Assembly: GCA_023336765.1 (NCBI GenBank)
Contig: JAMBLL010000051.1
Location: 1 to 5,950, forward strand
Length of the DNA: 5,950 bases
Source: Actinomycetes bacterium
Lineage (GTDB): Bacteria; Actinomycetota; Acidimicrobiia; Spongiisociales; UBA5794
Direction: 5' to 3'
Below are positions 1-5,950 of the stretch, piece by piece. The translations under genes and the position numbers were made by a program. Positions within the stretch are counted from its first letter, which is position 1, and every line of letters begins with the position of its first letter. A model generated the notes under the pieces. It was not told the DNA's origin and did no database searches. It saw only the letters and a list, made by a program, of their open reading frames with translations.

Positions 1-17
1 GAAAACCGATAACCGCT

Positions 18-599
18 CTAGATCTCCAGCGCCTGCTGACTTGCTTCGTTCGGGTTGTAGCAGTGACGGCAGCGGGCCTCGTACGCATCGGTCGCACCGA
101 GCACGACAAGTTCGTCGGACTGCACGACCCGCTGAGTGAACAGGCCAGGCCCCCCACATCGATGGCACACAGCGAGGGCCTTCGTGACGTACTCCGCTCT
201 CAGCATCAGAGACGGGATCGGTTCGAACGGCCGTCCGAGGTAGTCGAGGTCAAGCCCGGCGATGATCAGGTTCTTCCCAGCGCCCGCAAGCAGTTCAGCG
301 ACCGCCACAAGGCCATCATCGAAGAACTGCCCTTCATCGATGCCAACGACGACCGTCCTGTCCGCCACCGCTCGCAACAATTCGTCTGAATCCGCCACCG
401 GAATGGCTTTCGTGGACATCTTCGAGTGCGACACGACCTCGGTCTCTGCGTACCTCGTATCGAGGGAGGGTTTGAAAGTCTGGGTTGGCACCCGAGCCAG
501 GTGATACCTGGTTACGCGCCGGATGAGCTCTTCGCTCTTGCCTGAGAACATCGGGCCGGCGATGACCTCTATCCAACCTTGATCTGCGCGACGGTCCAT
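18..599 (-). CDS. tdk: Thymidine kinase (type II, TK1-like)
   Basis: A 193-residue cytoplasmic salvage enzyme that transfers phosphate from ATP to thymidine, giving dTMP. Its length fits the bacterial TK1-like family. Visible features: WIEVIAGPMFSGKSEELIRR near the N-terminus with the P-loop GPMFSGKS (15-22), the DEGQFF motif (88-93) with catalytic Glu89, IIAGLDLDYLGRPF (112-125), two Cys pairs C145-x2-C148 and C177-x2-C180 that would hold a structural zinc, and a lasso region TQRV (155-158) before GATDAYEARCRHC. All key residues are present. I chose ATG 599 because it places the conserved Trp-Ile-Glu segment at residue 9, as in relatives; the longer frame to 686 adds 29 residues that overlap rodA. 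No clear ribosome site precedes the start. It lies 50 nt after rodA on the same strand, so co-transcription is likely though the pathways are unrelated. Confidence 0.96.
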   Translation of the reverse strand: MDRRADQGWIEVIAGPMFSGKSEELIRRVTRYHLARVPTQTFKPSLDTRYAETEVVSHSKMSTKAIPVADSDELLRAVADRTVVVGIDEGQFFDDGLVAVAELLAGAGKNLIIAGLDLDYLGRPFEPIPSLMLRAEYVTKALAVCHRCGGPGLFTQRVVQSDELVVLGATDAYEARCRHCYNPNEASQQALEI

Positions 600-649
600 G
601 GTCGGTGACGATAGCAAAGGCCGGATCGCTGGACGCAGTCGCCCTCGGC
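600..649 (-). other. Short rodA-tdk intergenic spacer
   Basis: Fifty bases separate the rodA TAG from the tdk ATG. I see no convincing promoter, hairpin terminator or Shine-Dalgarno sequence here. The most likely reading is that tdk is carried on the same transcript as rodA. The tdk frame is also open upstream to 686, into rodA, but that extension is not similar to known Tdk N-termini. Confidence 0.5.
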
Positions 650-1810
650 CTACTGATCCGCCACTGGCGATCGACGACGGATCCACACGGAGTGCGCAAG
701 GCCCAGCGCCGCGCTCATCGCGACGAATACTGTTCCGCCCGCTGACATGAACGGAAGCGGAAGCCCCGTTACGGGCATGATCCGTATCGTCATCCCGATA
801 TTGATGAAGATGTGGAAGGCGAACATCGAAGCAACGCCAGCCACCACAAGAAACGAGAACCGATCCTTGGCTGCAACGGCTATCGAAAGCAACCGGAACA
901 GAAGAATGGAGAACAACCCGATGACAATCGCGCTACCGATGAAACCGAACTGCTCTCCGACCGCGGTGAAGATGAAGTCGCTCGATTGCACAGGTACGAA
1001 CTGGAGGTTCGTCTGAGATCCTTCGAAGAGGCCCTTGCCGACAAGCCCTCCTGATCCGATGGCGATCTCTGACTGCACCTGGTTGTAGGACAGTGTCAAC
1101 TCGTGGCTCCCCGGATCGATGAACGCTGTCAAACGGTCGATCTGGTAGCTCTTGATCAGCTTCAGTTGGAATACGCCCACTGTGCCGACGATCGTCGCAA
1201 CGGTGAGGAAGCCGAGTTGGCGCATCGTCATCCCTCCCACGAAGAGCACGGCCAGAAGGACGAAAGCGAATACGAGCATCGTTCCGAGGTCAGGCTGGAG
1301 GAAGATCAACGCCGAAGGAATCGCGACAACGAGAATCCCTCTGGCAACTGTCCTCCATGAGAGAGGAATGCCTGAGCGGGCAAGCAGCGACGCGAGCATC
1401 AGGATCACAGCGATCTTCGAGATCTCCGATGGTTGGAATTGTATCGGGCCAAGATCGATCCACCGCTGGGCGACTCCTTCGCTGTCGCCCAAGCTGGTGA
1501 GGACAACTACGAGGAGCAGCGTTGAGCCGATGTAGATCGGACCCACGAAGCGTCGTACTTCGGTCAGGTCGACCGTCGAGACGATCGCGAACACGATGAA
1601 GCCAACGAGCACGAAGAAAGCCTGTGCCTTGAGTTCCCTGGTCGGGTCGAGACCTCGCGCTTCAAGTCCTGGAGCCGTAGCGGAATAGATCATGAGGAGT
1701 CCGAGGAGGGAGATCGCCACATACGTGATGATGAGGACAAGGTCCGGCCGCGCAAGCCCGTGCGGATCCATGAGGCCTTGCCTACCTCGTGTTCGCGTCG
1801 CAAACGACAT
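650..1810 (-). CDS. rodA: RodA, SEDS-family peptidoglycan glycosyltransferase
   Basis: A 386-residue polytopic membrane protein that polymerises lipid II into glycan strands with PBP2 as its partner. About ten hydrophobic segments are visible, the first at about 23-43. SEDS landmarks are present in order: QRWIDLGPIQFQPSEISK (115-132), LQPDLGTM (171-178), then SSDFIFTAVGEQFGF (276-290). Asp278 in that last motif aligns by position with the catalytic base of RodA. The C-terminal motif is GLPLPFMSAGGT (349-360), where most relatives have Tyr in place of Ala357. The ATG at 1810 shares its A with the PBP2 stop (TGATG), which favours coupled reinitiation, but no good ribosome site precedes it. A second ATG at 1771 (Met14, just before DPHGLARPD) is preceded by AAGG and is a credible alternative. 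FtsW is less likely, given the mre context and neighbouring PBP2. Confidence 0.95.
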   Translation of the reverse strand: MSFATRTRGRQGLMDPHGLARPDLVLIITYVAISLLGLLMIYSATAPGLEARGLDPTRELKAQAFFVLVGFIVFAIVSTVDLTEVRRFVGPIYIGSTLLLVVVLTSLGDSEGVAQRWIDLGPIQFQPSEISKIAVILMLASLLARSGIPLSWRTVARGILVVAIPSALIFLQPDLGTMLVFAFVLLAVLFVGGMTMRQLGFLTVATIVGTVGVFQLKLIKSYQIDRLTAFIDPGSHELTLSYNQVQSEIAIGSGGLVGKGLFEGSQTNLQFVPVQSSDFIFTAVGEQFGFIGSAIVIGLFSILLFRLLSIAVAAKDRFSFLVVAGVASMFAFHIFINIGMTIRIMPVTGLPLPFMSAGGTVFVAMSAALGLAHSVWIRRRSPVADQ

Positions 1811-4383
1811 CAGTCTGCGTCCAGTCCAGGCGCGATCGGGGTCACACCCTCGGGACCGTTCATCAGGAACTGAAACACCTGTCGTGCCACAGGAGCGGCG
1901 ATCCTGCCGCCGCTACCACCTCGCTCGATGACAACGGAGATCACGTACTCCGGGTCGGTGACAGGCGCCACGCCGATGAAGAACGCGCTGTCGACCTGCC
2001 GAAAACGCTCCGACCTTGGCGCCTTGATGATCTCACCTGTACCGGTCTTACCCCCGATGAGTTCCACACCCTCACCGAAGTCCCGGAACGCGGACCGTGC
2101 TGTTCCCCGTTCCTGGTTGTTCACAACCTGCTGGAGATCCGCAAGAAGCAGTGTGGTCGTTCTTGGGTCGAGATCCATCTGGTTCAGGATCGTTGGTTGG
2201 TTCTCGGTGATCACGTTCCCATCCTGATCCACAACTTCCTCCACAACATAGGGTTGCCACACCGTGCCCCCGTTAACCATTGCAGCAAGACCGTTCGCCA
2301 TCTGAAGCGGAGTTGCCAGTACTGCACCCTGGCCGACGGCCATGTCCATGAGGTCACCACCGACCCAGGACCCATCCTGGCGAACTCTGGGAGAACCATC
2401 ACGCTGTTCGGAGATGAACCATGCCCTGTCCGGAATGAGGCCTTCACGCTCGAACGGAAGATCGATGCCTGTCGTGGAACCGAAACCAAAGCCGCGTGCA
2501 TACTCCTGGAGCAGGTTCTCCTTGTCGATGCCAGAGTCGTCTCCGCGCTCGTTCCACAGTCTGAGCGCAACATCCCAGAAATACAGGTCGCACGACGCCT
2601 GGAGCGCACCATGGAGATCCAGAGGACCGTGTGCGCCGGGCCAGATCCAGTCGCGTTTCGTCTGGAAGGACCCATCGTTCAGGCGGAACCTGAACTCGCC
2701 GGTACACGAGTACTCGTCCGTATCTGAGCGCAACGGCAGTAGCGCGTCTTCGTCCTGGTCCTCAGGGTTGACAGGGGTCTGTGGACCGTCGAGCAGCGTC
2801 GTAGTAGACACCACGGGCGCGTCATCTTGGGTTGACCCGCCGGTCTGCTCTTCACCGATCTCCTTGTCCCCGACGCCACGGTTGATCGGGTAGTAGTTCT
2901 CTTCGAGCGCGAGCACATACGGAACCGTCTTGAACGTTGAGGCTGGTGCGTATTGGCCCTGGACTGCGAAGTTCGTGAACGCAGATACGGTTCCGAGCGA
3001 ATTCCATTGGTCCACGCTCAACCCATCCACGAACGCTGTGGGGTCGAAGGTTGGATAGGAACTCATTGCGATGACCGCTCCGTCGTTTGGATCGAGTACG
3101 ACCCCGACTGCTCGGATCGGACACCAGGGGTCGCTGTGGTTCAGGATCAATCGATCCTCTGAGATCTCAAGGACTCGAAGTGTTCCAGCGAACGGATCGT
3201 GGTCACCAACCTTGTACGACTTCCCCTCAACGACCACATGAGCGACGAGTTCACCATCGACGGTCGCTACCGACTCGAACTTGGCCAGGCGTGGCTCGAT
3301 CCCTGTGACCGTCGCCGAACCCCCGTGTGGAATTGTGACGCGCTGCACCGGAACACAGATTCCGTCTGCATCGATGGGAAGACCTGAGTACAGCGAGGAG
3401 AGAACGTCCGCCTCGTCAACTTCGACGGGGCCGATACGCCTCTCTCCATCGTCAGGCGTCGTTGTCGTCGTCGGTTCACCTGCTTCGACTGCAGCGTCAA
3501 GCGCCTCTTTCTCCTCAAGAGCCTGCTCAAGGGCTTCTGCACGAGCATCGCGAAGTGCCTGGGCAACGCGTTGGTCGCGCGATTGCTCCTCGATCGCCAG
3601 ACGACGCTCCTCCATCTCGAGCCTACGCGCCTGCATCAGGCCGTTCTGGAGCGAGGTCTGGAGCTGGGCTTGAACCTCCGAATCGATGGTGAGGATCAGG
3701 CTGCCTCCCGCAGATGGACTCACTTCGTTCTCGAGTGAGAGGACCTTGCGCCGAGCATCGACCTTGTATTCCACAACTCCGGGGACACCTTGGAGTAACT
3801 CGTCGTATGCCCTCTCGACGCCGGCCTTGCCGAGGAAGTCCTCACCGTTGATGTCATCTCGCTCTTCGAGGTCCTGTTCGTTCGGTTTCCCGATGTAACC
3901 GATCACATGGGCGCCGACCTCTCCAGCAGGGTATGTCCGGACGGGTTGAGGGATGACGTTGACGCCGGGAAACATCTCACGGTGCTCGAGGAGGAACGTC
4001 GCCTGGGCATCGGTGATATCCGTTGCAACGGTGATTTGACTGCCAAGGTTGGTCGCCGACAAGAGTTCCTCTATTTCGGAGGCCGGCTCATCGAGGAAAG
4101 CTGCGAGATTCTGGGACAGCGGCCCGCGCTCGTCTGCTTCGATGAGTGCCAGGTCGATGATGGCCGCCAGAGCAGATCGTGTCCCTGCAAGCTTCACCCC
4201 CTTCGAGTCCCAGATATCGCCTCGCGGCGCAGGTGTGAGCACAACCCTCACCTGATTGTCCTCAGCACGCGTCTCGTAGGCCTGTGCCTCGGTCACCTGC
4301 ATGGTCCAGAGCCTGATACCCAGAATCGAGAAGAAGCCGATCATCACGAGGCCAAGGATTCCAATCCGCAGCGGACTCGTCAT
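1810..4383 (-). CDS. mrdA: Penicillin-binding protein 2, elongasome D,D-transpeptidase (class B), with two insertions
   Basis: An 857-residue class B PBP that cross-links peptidoglycan during lateral elongation, paired with RodA. In order: short cytoplasmic N-terminus, membrane anchor at about 6-27, pedestal domain from about 45 with the conserved PAPRGDIWDSKG (51-62), the AGEVGAHVIGYIG segment (153-165) and the GKAGVERAYDELLQG segment (185-199). The transpeptidase core begins near 424 (AVGVVLDPNDGAVIAM). Its catalytic motifs are complete: STFK (nucleophile Ser482, Lys485), SCD (597-599) and KTG (779-781). The segment around 683-707 (VGQGAVLATPLQ, then MVNGG) is typical of PBP2. Two parts are unusual: residues about 245-423 interrupt the normal LTID-to-core junction, and about 506-558 is an acidic insertion. 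Relatives usually have about 600-700 residues. Cysteines are at 343, 421, 560 and 598 only. The start is set by the ATGA overlap with mreD and its upstream GAGGG; the stop shares a base with the rodA start. Confidence 0.95.
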   Translation of the reverse strand: MTSPLRIGILGLVMIGFFSILGIRLWTMQVTEAQAYETRAEDNQVRVVLTPAPRGDIWDSKGVKLAGTRSALAAIIDLALIEADERGPLSQNLAAFLDEPASEIEELLSATNLGSQITVATDITDAQATFLLEHREMFPGVNVIPQPVRTYPAGEVGAHVIGYIGKPNEQDLEERDDINGEDFLGKAGVERAYDELLQGVPGVVEYKVDARRKVLSLENEVSPSAGGSLILTIDSEVQAQLQTSLQNGLMQARRLEMEERRLAIEEQSRDQRVAQALRDARAEALEQALEEKEALDAAVEAGEPTTTTTPDDGERRIGPVEVDEADVLSSLYSGLPIDADGICVPVQRVTIPHGGSATVTGIEPRLAKFESVATVDGELVAHVVVEGKSYKVGDHDPFAGTLRVLEISEDRLILNHSDPWCPIRAVGVVLDPNDGAVIAMSSYPTFDPTAFVDGLSVDQWNSLGTVSAFTNFAVQGQYAPASTFKTVPYVLALEENYYPINRGVGDKEIGEEQTGGSTQDDAPVVSTTTLLDGPQTPVNPEDQDEDALLPLRSDTDEYSCTGEFRFRLNDGSFQTKRDWIWPGAHGPLDLHGALQASCDLYFWDVALRLWNERGDDSGIDKENLLQEYARGFGFGSTTGIDLPFEREGLIPDRAWFISEQRDGSPRVRQDGSWVGGDLMDMAVGQGAVLATPLQMANGLAAMVNGGTVWQPYVVEEVVDQDGNVITENQPTILNQMDLDPRTTTLLLADLQQVVNNQERGTARSAFRDFGEGVELIGGKTGTGEIIKAPRSERFRQVDSAFFIGVAPVTDPEYVISVVIERGGSGGRIAAPVARQVFQFLMNGPEGVTPIAPGLDAD
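2710..2868 (-). other. PBP2 insertion 2: acidic low-complexity loop within the transpeptidase domain
   Basis: Residues about 506-558, between the STFK and SCD motifs. The stretch is rich in Asp, Glu, Thr, Pro and Gly (for example EEQTGGSTQDDAP and NPEDQDEDALLP) with no predicted hydrophobic core, so it is probably a disordered surface loop. After it the sequence returns to a normal PBP2 pattern (WPGAHGPLDLHGALQASCD). The reading frame is continuous, with no sign of frameshift. Confidence 0.65.
3115..3651 (-). other. PBP2 insertion 1: charged helix, Thr linker and beta-rich module
   Basis: Residues about 245-423 of PBP2. The first part (about 245-300) is a long charged helix rich in Arg, Glu, Ala and Gln, likely a coiled coil. 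Then come EPTTTTTPDD (303-312, bases 3457-3471 for the five Thr) and a segment of alternating hydrophobic residues at about 343-418 (VPVQRVTIP, ATVTGIEP, LVAHVVVEGKSYKVGD, TLRVLEISEDRLILNH), which looks like a small beta barrel. Cys343 and Cys421 flank this module and could pair outside the cell. In ordinary PBP2 proteins the LTID strand runs into the core after a short helix, so the whole segment is additional. I do not recognise the module. Confidence 0.7.
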
Positions 4384-4889
4384 ACTGCCCACCCTCGCTC
4401 TGCCGGCTTGAATACGCGCTTGAGCAGCCACATCAGGGGGTAGGCGAGCGCCAGGTTCCACACAGCGGGGAGAAAGATCTTCGGAAGCAACTGAGGTTCC
4501 GCGATCGTGTTCTGACCGAAGATCGTGCTCATGAGCACGAAGATCATCTGTGCCGCAACAGTAAGACCGAACACGATGGCACCCATCGCAACCGGACTCT
4601 GGACCATCCGTGGTCGCAACCTTGACGATACGTACGCGATGATGGTGAGCGTCATCGCCCACAATCCGAGTGTCCCACTGCCGATCAGGTCGACCAGTAG
4701 CCCAGCGGTAAAACCGAGCAGGATGTGGTACTCCGTCTCGACGAACGGCGCCAGGAGGATCACGATGAGTGTCACCAGGGCAGGAGCGACCCCAAGCGGC
4801 TGGATCTGACCAGCACCAAATACCGTCGTCTGGATCACGATCATGATCACCACAGCCAACAGCGATGTGACAACGCGTGAACGGCTCAT
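4380..4889 (-). CDS. mreD: MreD, rod shape-determining membrane protein
   Basis: A 169-residue integral membrane protein of the elongasome that partners MreC and tunes RodA-PBP2 activity. The sequence is almost wholly hydrophobic, with about five membrane segments: near residues 7-24, 33-50, 55-70, 74-88 and 100-122, then a last one at about 140-156. The best family signature is GLLVDLIGSGTLGLWA (63-78), matching the conserved MreD pattern of Gly-Leu-Leu-x-Asp, then a Gly-rich turn and Leu-Gly. Its length is typical of the family. The start is fixed by a GGAGGG site 6 nt upstream and an ATGA overlap with the mreC stop. Its own TGA overlaps the PBP2 start in the same way, so mreC, mreD and PBP2 are probably translationally coupled. 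Confidence 0.93.
   Translation of the reverse strand: MSRSRVVTSLLAVVIMIVIQTTVFGAGQIQPLGVAPALVTLIVILLAPFVETEYHILLGFTAGLLVDLIGSGTLGLWAMTLTIIAYVSSRLRPRMVQSPVAMGAIVFGLTVAAQMIFVLMSTIFGQNTIAEPQLLPKIFLPAVWNLALAYPLMWLLKRVFKPAERGWAV
4392..4396 (-). promoter_or_regulatory. Ribosome binding site for the PBP2 gene, inside the end of mreD
   Basis: GAGGG on the minus strand lies 8 nt before the ATG at 4383, within the last codons of mreD. It supports starting PBP2 at 4383, although the same frame stays open to 5061. The upstream open part overlaps mreD and the end of mreC and reads as an Arg/Pro-rich sequence without any domain. Confidence 0.7.
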
Positions 4890-5872
4890 CCCTCACCCTC
4901 CCCCGCAGTTGTGGTGGTCGAACCATCCGTTGTGGTGGTCGTCGAACCGTCGGTGGTGGTTGTGGACGATCCCTGAGAGGTCGTGGTCGAACCATCGGTC
5001 GTCGTCGTGGTCGTGGGATCTTCGCCACTTTCGATCGCGTCGTCGATCGGAGACCATCCAACGACCACCTTCACGAAGTCGATCTGGGAGAGCCTGGCGG
5101 CAGGGCTGACATCTGCACGCAGCACAAACCCAACTTCCGCATCCGTCGTCGTGTCTATCAGGCCAACAACGATGCCTGGGGGAAACCGGCTGCCGTCGGT
5201 GACAACGAGGTCTCCCTCGTACACGGGACTCAGCGGCCTGAACATCTCAAGGCGCAGCGGCCCATCTCCACGACCCGAGACGATTCCCGTTTCGTTGGAG
5301 GAGCGCACACGGACCCCGGCGGACACAAGAGGATCTGTGATCAACCGGATGCGTGCATCATTGGCGCTGACAAGGTCAACTCGGCCAACGAGACCGTCCT
5401 CATCCACGACGGCTTGGCCTGCGATGATCCCATCGCGGGCGCCTTTGTCGATGTATCGGACGTTATCGAACGCTGAGGCTCCCGACGCGTATATGCGCGC
5501 GGTCACCGTGATGAGGTTGTCCGCAACCTCCAACCCGTTGATCAACTCGAGTTGCAGAACCTTCTCCTCGAGAGCGGTGATCTCACGCAACTGGGCTTCG
5601 GCCTCATTGACCTGGGCACGGAGACGCTCGTTCTCGTCACGCAGTCCGGCGATATTCGAAATACCATCAATGAACCCGATCACAGGAGATACCACCCAAT
5701 CCACACCCTTTTGAAACGGTGTGAAGACGGATTGGGTTCCCTCACGCAGCACATTCGTGACACCTTCACTCTCAGATCGCACGTCGAAGGTGGCAACAAT
5801 GAAACCGATGATGACGAGCGCGATGAACAGGATCATCGGTCGGTCGAAACGCCGTCCGGATGAGGGGATCAT
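4886..5872 (-). CDS. mreC: MreC, rod shape-determining protein with Thr-rich C-terminal tail
   Basis: A 328-residue bitopic protein that links MreB/MreD to PBP2 on the outer face of the membrane and helps activate the RodA-PBP2 synthase. In order: a short basic N-terminus (RRFDR), one membrane helix at about residues 13-29, an amphipathic stretch, a coiled coil at about 75-110 rich in Glu, Arg and Leu, then the MreC beta domain at about 120-272. That domain carries family-like segments such as DKGARDGI (142-149), GLVGRV (160-165) and FPPGIVVG (230-237). After residue 286 comes an added tail of TTTT/DGS repeats ending GEGEG. The ATG start follows mreB by 21 nt and has no clear Shine-Dalgarno sequence, so translation may depend on ribosomes finishing mreB. 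A later ATG at 5836 (Met13) would cut into the membrane helix and is less likely. The stop overlaps the mreD start. No cysteines are seen. Confidence 0.95.
   Translation of the reverse strand: MIPSSGRRFDRPMILFIALVIIGFIVATFDVRSESEGVTNVLREGTQSVFTPFQKGVDWVVSPVIGFIDGISNIAGLRDENERLRAQVNEAEAQLREITALEEKVLQLELINGLEVADNLITVTARIYASGASAFDNVRYIDKGARDGIIAGQAVVDEDGLVGRVDLVSANDARIRLITDPLVSAGVRVRSSNETGIVSGRGDGPLRLEMFRPLSPVYEGDLVVTDGSRFPPGIVVGLIDTTTDAEVGFVLRADVSPAARLSQIDFVKVVVGWSPIDDAIESGEDPTTTTTTDGSTTTSQGSSTTTTDGSTTTTTDGSTTTTAGEGEG
4896..4901 (-). promoter_or_regulatory. Strong ribosome binding site for mreD, inside the end of mreC
   Basis: Read on the minus strand, GGAGGG lies 6 nt before the mreD ATG. It falls in the Gly-Glu-Gly codons that close the MreC tail, so the last residues of MreC also serve as the initiation signal of mreD. 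With the ATGA stop/start overlap, this fixes the mreD start at 4889. Confidence 0.75.
4907..5014 (-). repeat. Threonine-rich degenerate repeat encoding the MreC tail
   Basis: About 36 codons (MreC residues 287-322) encode runs of 3-6 threonines separated by DGS or SQGSS. The pattern is roughly TTTT-DGS, repeated four times with one altered copy. On the plus strand it appears as gtggtcgtc-type runs, and the 10-mer tcgaaccatc recurs at 4918 and 4987, exactly 69 bases (23 codons) apart. All changes keep the reading frame, as expected for an in-frame simple repeat that grows or shrinks. Such Thr-rich stretches usually form disordered, exposed linkers; here it sits on the outer side of the membrane. 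Confidence 0.85.
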
Positions 5873-5893
5873 GGCCGGGGGTGGTGCGCCTGA

Positions 5894-5950
5894 CTAGGCG
5901 CGGCCAGAGGACTGCAGCACAACATGGAGAATGTCGAATTCTTCGAGACA
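5894..5950 (-). CDS. mreB: MreB, C-terminal end only (partial, runs off the window edge)
   Basis: Only the last 18 codons and a TAG stop (5894-5896) are inside the window; the 5' part lies beyond position 5950. The visible residues read CLEEFDILHVVLQSSGRA. This resembles the usual end of MreB, where a short amphipathic helix with a Leu-Glu-x-x-(hydrophobic) pattern is followed by a Ser-rich tail. MreB is the cytoplasmic bacterial actin whose membrane-bound filaments orient lateral wall synthesis. Position supports the call as much as sequence does: the stop is 21 nt before mreC, matching the conserved mreB-mreC-mreD order. The frame is open to the window edge. With so few residues, MreB cannot be told from an Mbl-type paralogue. 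Confidence 0.8.
   Translation of the reverse strand, partial: CLEEFDILHVVLQSSGRA

Noticed and set aside
1..17. Terminator or following gene after tdk.
   Set aside because: Only 17 bases remain, with no visible hairpin or start signal, so nothing can be supported.
600..686. Possible 29-residue N-terminal extension of Tdk.
   Set aside because: It overlaps the rodA 3' end, is not similar to Tdk N-termini, and the start at 599 gives the normal family length.
1789..2727. Plus-strand open frame of 312 codons antisense to PBP2 and the rodA start.
   Set aside because: It has no recognisable domain or ribosome site, its His/Arg/Thr-heavy composition is that of a reverse-strand shadow, and it lies wholly opposite well-supported genes.
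3907..4443. Plus-strand open frame of 178 codons opposite the PBP2 N-terminus.
   Set aside because: It is a shadow of the PBP2 and mreD reading frames, with no motif or independent start signal.
4907..5014. CRISPR-like or regulatory repeat array.
   Set aside because: The repeats are short, degenerate, in frame and spacer-free; they are explained by the Thr/DGS coding pattern of MreC.
4384..5061. Possible 226-residue N-terminal extension of PBP2, since the frame is open upstream of 4383.
   Set aside because: It overlaps all of mreD and the end of mreC in another frame, reads as Arg/Pro-rich sequence without a domain, and would bury the membrane anchor. The ATG at 4383 has a ribosome site and an ATGA overlap.
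4877..5714. Two overlapping plus-strand open frames opposite mreC.
   Set aside because: Both mirror mreC codon bias, including the Thr-tail repeat read backwards, and carry no domain.

Overview
The window is one continuous stretch of a cell-shape and cell-wall elongation operon, read entirely on the minus strand. In transcription order, from high to low coordinates, it holds the last 18 codons of mreB, then mreC, mreD, a class B transpeptidase of the PBP2/MrdA family, rodA, and tdk (thymidine kinase). The genes are tightly packed: mreB-mreC gap 21 nt, mreC/mreD ATGA overlap, mreD/PBP2 ATGA overlap, PBP2/rodA TGATG overlap, rodA-tdk gap 50 nt. I see no promoter or terminator. The promoter is presumably upstream of mreB, outside the window, and only 17 bases lie beyond the tdk stop.

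Together MreB, MreC, MreD, PBP2 and RodA form the elongasome (Rod complex). MreB filaments orient the machine in the cytoplasm, MreC and MreD connect and activate it through the membrane, RodA polymerises glycan strands from lipid II, and PBP2 cross-links them. Tdk is a nucleotide-salvage enzyme with no direct role in wall synthesis. Its place at the 3' end suggests co-transcription only.

The organism is a rod-type bacterium of moderately high GC. The threonine-rich TTTTT/DGS segments in exported parts of MreC and PBP2, and the PBP2 and Tdk sequence style, suggest Actinomycetota, perhaps the Acidimicrobiia. This placement is an inference from general familiarity, not a demonstrated assignment.

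The gene content is ordinary. The main oddities are in the proteins. PBP2 is about 857 residues, against roughly 600-700 for most relatives, because of two insertions: a charged helix plus Thr linker plus beta-rich module of about 180 residues before the transpeptidase core, and an acidic stretch of about 50 residues between the SxxK and SxD motifs. MreC carries a repetitive Thr-rich tail. I found no evidence of a mobile element, CRISPR array, RNA gene or a novel multi-gene system.
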